Of a DNA stretch of 64,000 nucleotides, positions 28,244 through 36,333 are shown piece after piece. Within the stretch, counting starts at the first letter, position 1. Every line of letters begins with the position of its first letter. The DNA is from Streptomyces sp. T12. Lineage in GTDB: Bacteria; Actinomycetota; Actinomycetes; Streptomycetales; Streptomycetaceae. The position numbers and the translations under genes are program-made. The DNA lies in contig NZ_CP117866.1 of assembly GCF_028736035.1 (NCBI RefSeq), forward strand, positions 9,155,001 through 9,219,000, given 5' to 3'. The notes beneath the pieces were generated by a model, which saw only the letters and a list, made by a program, of their open reading frames with translations, was not told where the DNA came from and did not search any database.

Positions 28244-29713
28244 TCATCGTCGCGCAGGAACACGTGTACGGTCCTTCGATTGCCCATGATCGTCGATCGC
28301 GTCGTCGGGGCGTCCGGGGAGCTTTCGGCCGAGCGCCGCACCGGCCAGGGCGACGCCGGCGAGGATACTCAGCGGCAGCTCAGGGCCACCGCCCGACCCC
28401 ATGAGGGCGGTCGCGGCGGCCACGCCCAGCACCGGCCCGAGGTTCATCGCGGTCTGCTGCAGGCCGCCCGCCACCCCGGCCGACAGGCCCTTTGATCGGA
28501 GTCGCCTCCGGGGCGCTCCAGCCGGTGTCGAGAGCCCGACCGTGCTCAGCCCTTCGGGCCTCCGCGCGCTCGGGCTCTCGCCTCCGGCGCGCCCCTCCGG
28601 CGCCTCGACGGCGGCCTCGCGTACGACGACGTGGGTCGCCGCCACCATCACGGTGCCGAACCCGGCTCCCACCAGGGCGAACGCGGCGCAGAGGGCAGGC
28701 GTGGCCGAGGCGCGGGAGAGGGCGAGGATCCCGAGTGCGAGGACCGTCATCGCCGCCACGGTCGTACGACGGGCCCCGGCCCGGCGCAGCAGCACCGCGC
28801 ACGAGGGCGCCGCGAGCACCATCAGCAGGGCCAGCGGCAGGCTGACCAGGGCGCTGCGGAACGGGTCCAGAGCGAGCGTGCCCTGCAACAGGAACGTGCC
28901 GACGAACAGCGCGCCCGACAGCGCCGCCGACGCGGCCACCAGCATGCCGAGCGCCGAGCCGACCGCCGCCGAGCCGATCACGTCGGGTGGCAGGAGAGGG
29001 CTCGCGGTGCGGCGCTCGTGCCGGATGAAGGCGGCGCCGGTGACCGTGGCGGTCGCGGCGGTCCAGCCCCACCCCGGCATTGCGACGAGGGCGTGGACCA
29101 GGCAGGCCAGGGTCACCGCGAGCAGGAGGGCGCCGGGTAGGTCGAGCCGGGCGGGCGAGGCGGCGGGCGCGGGCCGCACGGCGAGGGCGAGCGCACCGAA
29201 GACGAGGGCGGGCACGACATTCAGCAGGAACACGGCCCGCCAGCCCGGCCCGGCCACCAGCGCACCGCCTATGACCGGCCCGGCAGCGGCTGCCACCCCG
29301 ATCGCGGCGGTTCGTACGGCGATCGGCGTCCGCAGCCGGTCGGGAGGGTAAGCGGCCCGCAGCATCCCGAGCGTGGCCGGCTGCGACAGTGCCCCGAACA
29401 CGCCCTGCACCACCCGCAGTCCGACGACCCAGCCGACACCGGGCGCCAGCGCGATACCGGCCGACGCCGCCCCGAAGCCGAGCATGCCGATGCCGAAGAC
29501 GCGATGGTGCCCGTACCGGTCGCCGAGCCGTCCGGCGAACACCAACAGGCCGGCCACCGCGATGAGATAGCCGGTGCTCGTCCACTGGACCTGAGCGAAG
29601 GAGGCACCCAGCTCGCGTTGCAGGGTGGGCTGGGCGAGGGTCAGGACGGTGCCGTCGAGCGCGACGATCACGGCGCCGGCGACACTGCTCGCGAGGGTGA
29701 GGCGCGGGTTCAT
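28244..29713 (-). CDS. MFS drug-efflux pump (DHA2-like) with in-frame insertion
   Basis: A 489-residue 12-14 TM transporter. Motif A is GRLGDRYGHHRVFGIGML, TM1 has VIVALDGTVLTLAQPTLQREL, and motif C-like GPVIGGALVAGPGWRAVF is near 145-162, placing it in the DHA2 drug:H+ antiporters. Residues about 372-408 (PEGRAGGESPSARRP to RRRLRSKG) are a hydrophilic, arginine-rich stretch between REAAVEA and LSAGVAGG that interrupts a cytoplasmic loop before a membrane helix. It is encoded by a palindromic repeat element. The reading frame is preserved, so the pump may still work. It ends at the TetR gene side with start ATG 29713, five bases after the regulator stop. Confidence 0.9.
   Translation of the reverse strand: MNPRLTLASSVAGAVIVALDGTVLTLAQPTLQRELGASFAQVQWTSTGYLIAVAGLLVFAGRLGDRYGHHRVFGIGMLGFGAASAGIALAPGVGWVVGLRVVQGVFGALSQPATLGMLRAAYPPDRLRTPIAVRTAAIGVAAAAGPVIGGALVAGPGWRAVFLLNVVPALVFGALALAVRPAPAASPARLDLPGALLLAVTLACLVHALVAMPGWGWTAATATVTGAAFIRHERRTASPLLPPDVIGSAAVGSALGMLVAASAALSGALFVGTFLLQGTLALDPFRSALVSLPLALLMVLAAPSCAVLLRRAGARRTTVAAMTVLALGILALSRASATPALCAAFALVGAGFGTVMVAATHVVVREAAVEAPEGRAGGESPSARRPEGLSTVGLSTPAGAPRRRLRSKGLSAGVAGGLQQTAMNLGPVLGVAAATALMGSGGGPELPLSILAGVALAGAALGRKLPGRPDDAIDDHGQSKDRTRVPARR
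28490..28602 (-). repeat. Palindromic repeat element inserted in MFS gene
   Basis: Strongly structured segment: arms CGAGAGCCCGA (28529-28539) and TCGGGCTCTCG (28570-28580) are exact complements. A small GCCC-TTC-GGGC hairpin is nested inside and GGGGCGC/GCGCCCC flank it. Such GC-rich palindromic units are common between Streptomyces genes; here it lies in frame inside a coding sequence. Confidence 0.6.
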
Positions 29714-29717
29714 CCGC

Positions 29718-30299
29718 TCACCGCCCGAGGTGTGCGTCCAGGGCCGCGTGCAGCAGGGGTGCGAAGTCGTCGGCGCCCGTGGCGAGTTGGAGGCTGCCCC
29801 AGCCCCACAGCTGGGCGATGCCGTGCAGGTTGGCCCACAACGCGCCCGCGACGAGCCGGGCGTCGGTGTCGGGGCGTGCCCGGGCGACCAGGTCCACCAG
29901 GCGGCCGAAGAGGGGGAGGCTGGTGTCCCGCAGTCCCAAGTGGCCGCTCTGCAGCAGATCGTGGCGGAACATCAGCTCGTACATGCCGCGGTTGCCCAGC
30001 GCGAACTCCAGGTAGACGCGCCCCAGCGCGGCCAGCTGCGCCCGGGGGCCCGCCGCACCGTCGCCGACGGCAGCCGCCGCCGTCGCCCGCTTCGCCAGTT
30101 CGTCGAAGCCGCGGCGTGCGATGGCCGACAGCAGTTCCAGGTGGGTGGGGAAGTAGCGGCGTGGGGCGCCGTGCGAGACGCCGGCCCGGCGGGCGATCTC
30201 CCGCAGGGTGAGCGCCTGGGCGCCTTCCCGGGTCACGAGGTCCACGCCTGCGTCGACGAGTCGGGCCCGCAGTCCCGTATCGGAATCGGATTCCTGCAT
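29718..30299 (-). CDS. TetR-family repressor of the adjacent efflux pump
   Basis: A 193-residue regulator starting at ATG 30299. The helix-turn-helix is LTLREIARRAGVSHGAPRRYFPTHLELL at about 30-57. The ligand domain includes LALGNRGMYELMFR-type residues and GALWANLHGIAQLWGWG. It is the first gene of a TetR-MFS-hydrolase row on the minus strand and overlooks a palindromic operator 7-37 bases upstream. By the usual logic of this arrangement it represses the row and is released by a pump substrate. Confidence 0.9.
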   Translation of the reverse strand: MQESDSDTGLRARLVDAGVDLVTREGAQALTLREIARRAGVSHGAPRRYFPTHLELLSAIARRGFDELAKRATAAAAVGDGAAGPRAQLAALGRVYLEFALGNRGMYELMFRHDLLQSGHLGLRDTSLPLFGRLVDLVARARPDTDARLVAGALWANLHGIAQLWGWGSLQLATGADDFAPLLHAALDAHLGR

Positions 30300-30305
30300 A
30301 GACGC

Positions 30306-30336
30306 TGTCTACCATGATCGAGTAGACAGTGTCTAC
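30306..30336. promoter_or_regulatory. TetR operator, nested inverted repeats
   Basis: GTAGACAGTGTCTAC (30322-30336) is a perfect 7+1+7 palindrome. A third half-site TGTCTAC (30306-30312) pairs with GTAGACA (30322-30328) over a 9-base spacer. The position is between the divergent TetR start (30299) and the PPOX gene start (30389). Three half-sites suggest binding of two dimers and control of both directions. Confidence 0.75.
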
Positions 30337-30388
30337 GCGGGGATGCCGTGTGGGAATGCGCGGACCGCCCGGCAGGGTTGATCCAGGC

Positions 30389-30838
30389 ATGACTGAGGAC
30401 TCCACCCAGAACGCACTGCTCGCGCTGCTCTCCGAGGGCCACGGCGGGGTGCTTGTCACCCTCAAGCGCGACGGCCGGCCGCAGCTGTCCAACGTGGGCC
30501 ACGCCTACTACCCCGACGAGCGGATCATCCGCGTCTCGATCACGGACGATCGCGCCAAGACCCGCAATCTGCGCCGGGACCCCCGGGCGTCGTACCACGT
30601 CACGTCCTCCGACCGGTGGGCGTACGTCGTCGCCGAGGGCACGGCGGAGCTCTCGCCGGTCGCGAAGGACCCGTACGACGCCACGGTCGAGGAGCTCGTC
30701 CGCCTCTACCGCGACGTCCTGGGCGAGCACCCCGACTGGGAGGACTTCCGGGCCGCGATGGTCCGGGACGGGCGGCTGGTGTTGCGGTTGAAAGTGGAAC
30801 GGGCTTACGGGATTCCGAAGGGGGCCAACCAGGGGTGA
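30389..30838 (+). CDS. PPOX-class F420-dependent oxidoreductase-like protein
   Basis: A 149-residue split-barrel flavin/F420 protein starting at ATG 30389 (MTEDSTQNALLALL); longer in-frame starts would include operator DNA. Motifs GVLVTLKRDGRPQLSNVGHAYY, IRVSITDDRAKTRNLRRDPRAS and WAYVVAEGTAELSPV match the family (Rv1155-like), and it ends with the small segment VERAYGIPKG. Such proteins bind F420 or FMN and reduce various small molecules. It is divergent from TetR and probably shares its operator. The stop codon lies in the first unit of a 21-bp tandem repeat. Confidence 0.88.
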   Translation: MTEDSTQNALLALLSEGHGGVLVTLKRDGRPQLSNVGHAYYPDERIIRVSITDDRAKTRNLRRDPRASYHVTSSDRWAYVVAEGTAELSPVAKDPYDATVEELVRLYRDVLGEHPDWEDFRAAMVRDGRLVLRLKVERAYGIPKGANQG

Positions 30839-30867
30839 GCGGCAGTCAACCGGGGGTGAGCGGCTGA
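30826..30867 (+). repeat. Two-copy 21-bp tandem repeat at gene end
   Basis: Units start CAACCAGGGGTGAGCGGC (30826) and CAACCGGGGGTGAGCGGC (30847) and differ at a few positions. The PPOX stop TGA lies in the first copy. It looks like a replication-slippage duplication. The following gap to 31023 (155 bp) shows no clear hairpin or gene. Confidence 0.6.
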
Positions 30868-31022
30868 TTGACGCACCGTCACCTGCCCCTCCCGCCGTGG
30901 ACCGCTGCCCGCACGTGATCGAGTTGCCTCGCCCCGGGAATCCCGAAGAATTACTGGGGAGAGGCATCTCCCGGCGAAAGCCCGCATTCGGGTGAGGAAC
31001 TCCTGCGCGAGGGAGTACCGCG

Positions 31023-31337
31023 ATGGCAGACAGGCAGCAGGCGGACCGGACCGATGGGTTGGGTCTCGCGGACATGATCACCGCGCTGCGCACCGAACTC
31101 GAAGACGCTCAACGGCGCGCGACGGCGGAGAGCCTGCGTTTCGGGATCACCGATGTCGAGGTCGAGGCCACTGTCCAGATCATGCGGAACACCGCGGGCC
31201 GGGCGGGTGTGCAGTTCTGGGTGGTCCAGGCCGGCGGCGAGCACGCGCGCGGCAATGCCACGACTCACCGGATCAAGCTGAACTTGAGTCTGCCCACCGA
31301 CACGCGCATCGCCGACGCGGGGGACGACGCAGGATGA
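31023..31337 (+). CDS. Trypco2 (trypsin-co-occurring domain) protein
   Basis: A 104-residue protein starting at ATG 31023. GLADMITALRTELEDAQRRA is the N-terminal helix, and LRFGITDVEVEATVQIMRN then GVQFWVVQAGGEHARG forms the beta-rich part that I recognise as the Trypco2 type. This small domain was named for its regular pairing with trypsin-like proteases in predicted NTPase-based conflict systems. The stop codon overlaps the start of the protease-STAND gene (ATGA), so equal production is expected. It is probably a sensor or adaptor that controls or is cleaved by the protease; this is inference from domain association. Confidence 0.82.
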   Translation: MADRQQADRTDGLGLADMITALRTELEDAQRRATAESLRFGITDVEVEATVQIMRNTAGRAGVQFWVVQAGGEHARGNATTHRIKLNLSLPTDTRIADAGDDAG

Positions 31338-34300
31338 CCGGGCTGGACGCCGAGCGTTTGGTGTCGCTTTCCGCGGAGGGAAAACGGGGCTCGGGATACC
31401 TGCTGACGCCGGATCTCGTCCTGACGGCCGGCCACTGCGTCGGTTCGAAGGGATCCGCGGTCACGGTCCGCAAATACTGTCGCCGCGAGGGGAGTTATGA
31501 ACTCCCGGACGATCGGCAGACGTTTCTGGTCGCGGTCAAGGAAAGCGCGGAGCTGGATTGCGCGCTCCTGGAATCCACCGTGGGCGACCCGTTCCGTACC
31601 GGGCAGGGTGGTCGGCTCGACGAGGTGCGGCTCGGCCGTCTCGTCGGTGAGGACGCCGTTCCGGCGCAGGCGCTGGGTTTTCCGAGGTCCGGCGTGACCG
31701 AGGCCGGAGCGAGGCGGTGGGTGAACGTGGAGGACGTGCGGGGCACCGTCCTGCCGCTCACGGGGTCGAGACGCGAGGTGCGGCGGCTGAACTTCCAGGT
31801 CCGCACGGGAGCTTCACCGGCCGTCCAGGGCTCGTCGCTGTGGAGCGGTCTGTCGGGTGCGGCTCTGTTCAGCGGGGATCACCTGGTGGGTGTGATCACC
31901 GAGGACCGAGCCACGGTCGAGGGACGGCTGACGGCACTGCCGGTCGGCGCGGTCTTCGGCGACGACGGCCTCGACGAGGCGAACGCGTGCCTTCTGACGG
32001 CGAGGGGCGAGACGGCCACCGCGCGGGTCGCACTGGATCCCGTCTGGGCGCGTGGCGAGAGTCTGGCGCCCGCGTACAGCCCGCTGCCCCCGCGCGATCA
32101 GTGGTCCGAGGCCGACCTTCTGGAGTCCCGCCACGGCGTCGTGCCCTTCCGGGGCCGCACCGAGCAGCTGAACGAGCTGGTCGACTGGTGCGAACGCGGT
32201 GACGGACAGCGCATTCGCCTGCTCACCGGAGGCGGCACCGTCGGCAAGTCCCGTCTCGCCCGTGAGCTGTGCCGCACCATGGCCAGGCGGGGCTGGGTCG
32301 CCGGTGTCGTCGACCCGCTGCACGTGGCGTTCTCCAGCGTCTGCGCCCTGAAGGAGAAACGGCTACTCGTCGTCGACGACGCCGATGCCCACGCCGGTCA
32401 GCTGGACGTACTCCTTGCCGAAGCGGCCGAGCACCACAGCCACGACGCGCTGCGCGTCCTGGCCGTCGCCCAGCGCGGCGGACTGTGGTGGCAGGCGATC
32501 AGACGGCGGTACGAATCACTGGTCGACGCGGAGGACCCGCCGCCGCTCGAGCCGCTGCGCGAAGCCGACCGCGAGGACGTCTACCGCACGGCGGTCACCG
32601 CCTTCCGGGGCTGGTACGCGCAGAGCGACACGACCGAAGCCCCGGCACAGGCCGCCTCCGAGCCCGGCGACGAGGCCGTGGCGGACGGGGAACCGCGGGA
32701 CGAACCGGGCGTGCCCGGCCTCGAAGGGCCCGACTTCGGCAGCTACCTGCTCATCCTGATCCAGGCGCTGGTGGACGCACGCACCAGCATCGGCAAAGTG
32801 CCCTCGCCGACGACCGGACCGCCCTCGCGCTCACGCGCCAACGCGCTGCTGGACTACGCCATCGACGTGGAGCGGCAGAGATGGCAGACGTCCGCCGAGA
32901 AGAACGAACTCCCGCACGACCCGGTCCTGCTCGAGAGGATCGTCGCCGTCTGCAGCCTGGCGGTGGCCGACGGTCCGACGGACGGGGAACGGGAGACCGA
33001 AGCCGCGCGCCGGCTGCGGCTCGTCCCCGACCTCGCCGACGAACCGGAATGGCTCACGCGCGCGTTCGCCCGCTGGCAGCACGCCGCGTTCACCGGTGAC
33101 GGTTATCTGCGTTCGCTGCAGCCGCTTCGGCTCGCGGAGCGGCTCGGTGCCCAAGTAATCGCAACCTTCCCGGAGTTGGCCGCGAAACTGCTCGACGTCG
33201 GGGGCGGAGGACCGGGAATACCGGACGCCCCGACCGATCAGGCACGCCAGATACTCAACGTGCTCCACATCCTGCAACTCACCGCCGGCTCCGACGCCTC
33301 CCGGTCCGACGACACGAGCGAGGCCGAGAACGGCACGGCGCAACCGGCCGGCGACACCAGGCACTGCACGTCCGCCCAACAGCAGGCCCGCAGGACGCTG
33401 GAGCGGGCGCTGCGGGAGCATGCCGTCCCTGTCGTCAGGCTGGTGAAGCAGGTCGCCGTCGCCGACCAGGACCAGTTCGCGAGCGCCATCGGCACGTCAC
33501 TGGCCGCCGCACTGAACTCCACCCTGCACAGGAAGTCGGCGCAGAAGGTCGCCGCCGAGGTCCTGCGGGAGTTCGACGCCACCTGCGCGGACGTGTTGCT
33601 GGAACTTGCCACGGCTGTCGCGGAACATGCGGTGCAGTTCCACCGGCGCGCCGACGCACCGGCCACGGAGGACAACCGCAGGGAATTGGCCCAGGCCCTG
33701 CAACGGTGGTCCCTGTACCTGGCCAGTTCGGGGCTGCGTATCCGGGCGCACGAGGTCGCCGGGCAGGCGGTCGACACCTTCCACGCGCTGCAACAGCTCA
33801 GCCCCTCCGAAGAGCACGAGTTCCACCTCGCCGAAGCCCTCAAGGACCTGGCGGACCGGCTGGTGGACATCGGGCGGTTCGAGGACGCCGACCACAGCGC
33901 CGGGGATGCCATACGGCGCCTGGAGGCGCTGTACCAGCGCGACCCCACGCGCACACATGCCTTCGGCCTGGTGAAGGCCCTGTGCACCCGGGCCACGGCG
34001 GCCCACCGGGTCGGCCGCCAGCGCGAGGCGCTGCAGGCGGCGAACGAGGCGTGCGACCTGATCGATCAGCTGCCGCAGCCGGACGAGGGCGACGCGCACG
34101 AGCCGGACGAGATCCAGAGCATGAAGGCGTTCGCGCTGCGCGGCCTCGCCTGGCAGCTCGGCGCGAGCGGACACGTCGACCGGGCGGTGGCGAAGGGCAT
34201 CGAGAGCGTCGAGACATACCGGGCTCTGCGCCAGGGGTCTCCGGGACTGTGGAAGCGGGACATCGCCGAAGCCCTGTCCGTCCTGGGCGTTCAGCACGGA

Positions 34301-35056
34301 CACCGCGAGGAGTGGGACGCGTGCGTCGCCCGGCACAGGGAAGCCGTGGACGGACACTACAAGGCACTGGAGCGGGAGTTCCGCGAGGCCGTACGGCCGC
34401 AACACGCCCTCGCGCTGGGCCGGTTGGCGGAGGCGTACCTGGGCAGAGCGCGCACCCGGTCGGGCGAGAGCCGGCACGAGGATCTGCAGCGGGCGCTGGA
34501 TCACGTCGAGGAGGCGTTGGACCAGTACGAGAGGATGCGCAAGGAGGACAGGTGGGCCAACCGCGTCCACGAGGCGTGGACGAGCTGTCTGGAAGCGGAG
34601 ATCCTGCTCGCGCTCGGCAGCACGGACCGCCAGCACCGCGGTACGGCCGTCACGCGGCAGAGCTTCGGACGGGCCGAGTCCGCCGCCCGGCGGGCACTGT
34701 CGCTGTACGACGAGATCGACGTACGCGCGTGGAAGCTGAGGTTCGCCCGAGCGCACGCGCAGGCGGTCCTCGCCAAGTCGTACGGGGGCAGGGGCCGCCC
34801 GCGGGGCAAGGTCCTGCGCGCGCACGAGCAGGCCAAGCACGCGTTCGCCCGGCTCGACGCCGAGGAACCCGGGCGGGCCGAGGACGAGTTGCTCAGGATC
34901 GAGGACGCCATCGAGGGCCTCAAACAGACGGGCCCGCCGGTACAGCCCCGTGCGCAGCCCTCGGTGAACCGATCGGGCAAACGGCGTAGGCGGCATCAGC
35001 CCAAGACCCGTCTCAGGAGCCGTCAGGGTGCGCAAGTGCGACGCAAGCACCGGTGA
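31334..35056 (+). CDS. Trypsin-like protease fused to STAND NTPase and helical repeats
   Basis: A 1240-residue multidomain protein. Residues 1-225 are a trypsin-like domain without signal peptide: His34 in LTAGHC, Asp75 in ELDCALLE and Ser174 in GLSGAALF form the triad. Residues about 270-450 are a P-loop NTPase: FRGRTEQLNELVDWC, Walker A GGGTVGKSRLARELC (Lys305) and Walker B RLLVVDDA (343-350), as in STAND ATPases. A charged linker (about 430-480) follows, then about 700 residues of helical, TPR-like repeats, clearest at 840-1200 (HEFHLAEALKDLADRLVDIG and similar). The basic C-terminus ends RSRQGAQVRRKH. This architecture is typical of predicted antiphage or self/non-self systems: repeats sense, the NTPase switches, the protease acts. 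Confidence 0.9.
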   Translation: MTGLDAERLVSLSAEGKRGSGYLLTPDLVLTAGHCVGSKGSAVTVRKYCRREGSYELPDDRQTFLVAVKESAELDCALLESTVGDPFRTGQGGRLDEVRLGRLVGEDAVPAQALGFPRSGVTEAGARRWVNVEDVRGTVLPLTGSRREVRRLNFQVRTGASPAVQGSSLWSGLSGAALFSGDHLVGVITEDRATVEGRLTALPVGAVFGDDGLDEANACLLTARGETATARVALDPVWARGESLAPAYSPLPPRDQWSEADLLESRHGVVPFRGRTEQLNELVDWCERGDGQRIRLLTGGGTVGKSRLARELCRTMARRGWVAGVVDPLHVAFSSVCALKEKRLLVVDDADAHAGQLDVLLAEAAEHHSHDALRVLAVAQRGGLWWQAIRRRYESLVDAEDPPPLEPLREADREDVYRTAVTAFRGWYAQSDTTEAPAQAASEPGDEAVADGEPRDEPGVPGLEGPDFGSYLLILIQALVDARTSIGKVPSPTTGPPSRSRANALLDYAIDVERQRWQTSAEKNELPHDPVLLERIVAVCSLAVADGPTDGERETEAARRLRLVPDLADEPEWLTRAFARWQHAAFTGDGYLRSLQPLRLAERLGAQVIATFPELAAKLLDVGGGGPGIPDAPTDQARQILNVLHILQLTAGSDASRSDDTSEAENGTAQPAGDTRHCTSAQQQARRTLERALREHAVPVVRLVKQVAVADQDQFASAIGTSLAAALNSTLHRKSAQKVAAEVLREFDATCADVLLELATAVAEHAVQFHRRADAPATEDNRRELAQALQRWSLYLASSGLRIRAHEVAGQAVDTFHALQQLSPSEEHEFHLAEALKDLADRLVDIGRFEDADHSAGDAIRRLEALYQRDPTRTHAFGLVKALCTRATAAHRVGRQREALQAANEACDLIDQLPQPDEGDAHEPDEIQSMKAFALRGLAWQLGASGHVDRAVAKGIESVETYRALRQGSPGLWKRDIAEALSVLGVQHGHREEWDACVARHREAVDGHYKALEREFREAVRPQHALALGRLAEAYLGRARTRSGESRHEDLQRALDHVEEALDQYERMRKEDRWANRVHEAWTSCLEAEILLALGSTDRQHRGTAVTRQSFGRAESAARRALSLYDEIDVRAWKLRFARAHAQAVLAKSYGGRGRPRGKVLRAHEQAKHAFARLDAEEPGRAEDELLRIEDAIEGLKQTGPPVQPRAQPSVNRSGKRRRRHQPKTRLRSRQGAQVRRKHR

Positions 35057-35098
35057 AGACGCCTCGCCGGCAGCGCCACGGCAGCACCTTCGCTCGTG

Positions 35099-36238
35099 TC
35101 ATCGGGCGACGACAGCGGGCGTCGGGTTCGCGGACGCCTCCTTCGCCCAGGCCTCCAGGCACATCGCGAACTCGGTCGCCCGGTCGGCCCAGTTGAGGTC
35201 GGAGAGCGCTGCCACCCAACCCCGCGTGGCCGCGCGGCTGCGCGTCTCCGGATCGGCGCGCAGCCGCCGTACGGCCTCTGCCGCCGAGGGCGGATCCTCG
35301 TACGGTACGACGAGACCGCAGCCGTAGCGCTCGACCAGGTCGGCCGCGAGCGGGGTGGGTGTGGTGATGACGGGGACGCCGTGGGCCATGTACTCCACGA
35401 CCTTGGTGGGCCGTGAATGGCGGTAGTTGGGCTGGTCGTGCAGGAGGGAGAGGCCGGCCAGGGCGCCGGAGAGCAGATCGAGGGCGCGGTCGTTGGGCAG
35501 GTACCCGTGCCAGCGCAGCACGCCGTCCCGGTCGGCCTCGGTGAGCGCGCCTCGCACTTCCGGGTCCGCCGCGCCGATGACCTCGACGTGGACGTCCGGT
35601 GCCAGCAGCCGCGCCGTCTCGATGAGTTCCAGCGCACCCCGGGCCCGCGACAGGTGCCCGAGGTAGACGACCCGGTCGTCGCCCGGCGGCTCGGGCGGCT
35701 CGGGCGGCACCGTCGCGAGGTTGGCCACGACGGGATGCGGGCGGTGGAAGCGGTTCTGGTAGGCGTCCTCGGCGAGCAGCAGCCGCAGATGCCGCTCCGC
35801 CAGCAGCTCGGCCGCCCGCACGGCCAGTCGGAGCGGTGGCCGTAGCGGCCTCGGCACCCAGCGCTTCATCACCAGCGCCGCCGCGGTGTCCTCGTGCACG
35901 TCCCACACGGTGACGGGGGCCCGTCCCTCGCGCCGCCAACGGCGCAGGGTGCCGGGCAGGGCCAGCAGCAGCTCAGGATCGTGCAGCAGCACCACGTCCA
36001 CCGTCGGTCCGCGCTCGGCCAGCAGCGCGCGGGCCGCGCGGAGCGCCACCCGGCGGTCCCGTCCGGCGGCCCGGGGCAGATCCACACCCTCGACGTACGG
36101 CCGCGGTGCCACCTCCCGTGCCGCGAACGGCGCGGCGTACACCACCCGGTGGCCGCGCTGCCGCAGGGCGGCGATCTCGCGGTGCAGGATCCGCGCGTCC
36201 TCGGGGTGATGGACGACAGTGACGACGAGTATCCGCAT
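35099..36238 (-). CDS. Glycosyltransferase family 4
   Basis: A 379-residue GT-B enzyme starting at ATG 36238 behind AAAGGTG. The N-terminal half has RILVVTVVHHPEDARILHREI and TVWDVHEDTAAALVMKRW. The donor half shows DRVVYLGHLSRARGALELIETA, WHGYLPNDRALDLL and the donor signature RHSRPTKVVEYMAHGVPVIT. It is the last of three minus-strand genes (glycosyltransferase, wecC, this one) for a surface polysaccharide. The donor sugar may be the UDP-ManNAcA made by WecB/WecC, which is inference. Confidence 0.9.
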   Translation of the reverse strand: MRILVVTVVHHPEDARILHREIAALRQRGHRVVYAAPFAAREVAPRPYVEGVDLPRAAGRDRRVALRAARALLAERGPTVDVVLLHDPELLLALPGTLRRWRREGRAPVTVWDVHEDTAAALVMKRWVPRPLRPPLRLAVRAAELLAERHLRLLLAEDAYQNRFHRPHPVVANLATVPPEPPEPPGDDRVVYLGHLSRARGALELIETARLLAPDVHVEVIGAADPEVRGALTEADRDGVLRWHGYLPNDRALDLLSGALAGLSLLHDQPNYRHSRPTKVVEYMAHGVPVITTPTPLAADLVERYGCGLVVPYEDPPSAAEAVRRLRADPETRSRAATRGWVAALSDLNWADRATEFAMCLEAWAKEASANPTPAVVAR

Positions 36239-36259
36239 CAGCGCACCTTTCGAAGTGGC

Positions 36260-36316
36260 CCGGGACCGACAGTCCGGGACCGGCAGCCCGAGACCGACCG
36301 TGCCGGGGCCGACGGT
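36260..36316. repeat. Four-unit degenerate 14-bp tandem repeat between wecC and glycosyltransferase
   Basis: Units resemble CCGGGACCGACAGT: 36260-36273, 36274-36287, 36288-36302 and 36303-36316. Pairing among units allows several alternative hairpins. It fills most of the 95-bp gap between two cotranscribed genes. Confidence 0.6.
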
Positions 36317-36333
36317 CCCGGGATTCAGGCCGG

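Noticed and set aside
30992-31333. Upstream extension of the trypsin-STAND protein
   Set aside because: It would read a different frame through the Trypco2 gene; ATG 31334 overlaps the Trypco2 stop and starts directly before the protease domain.
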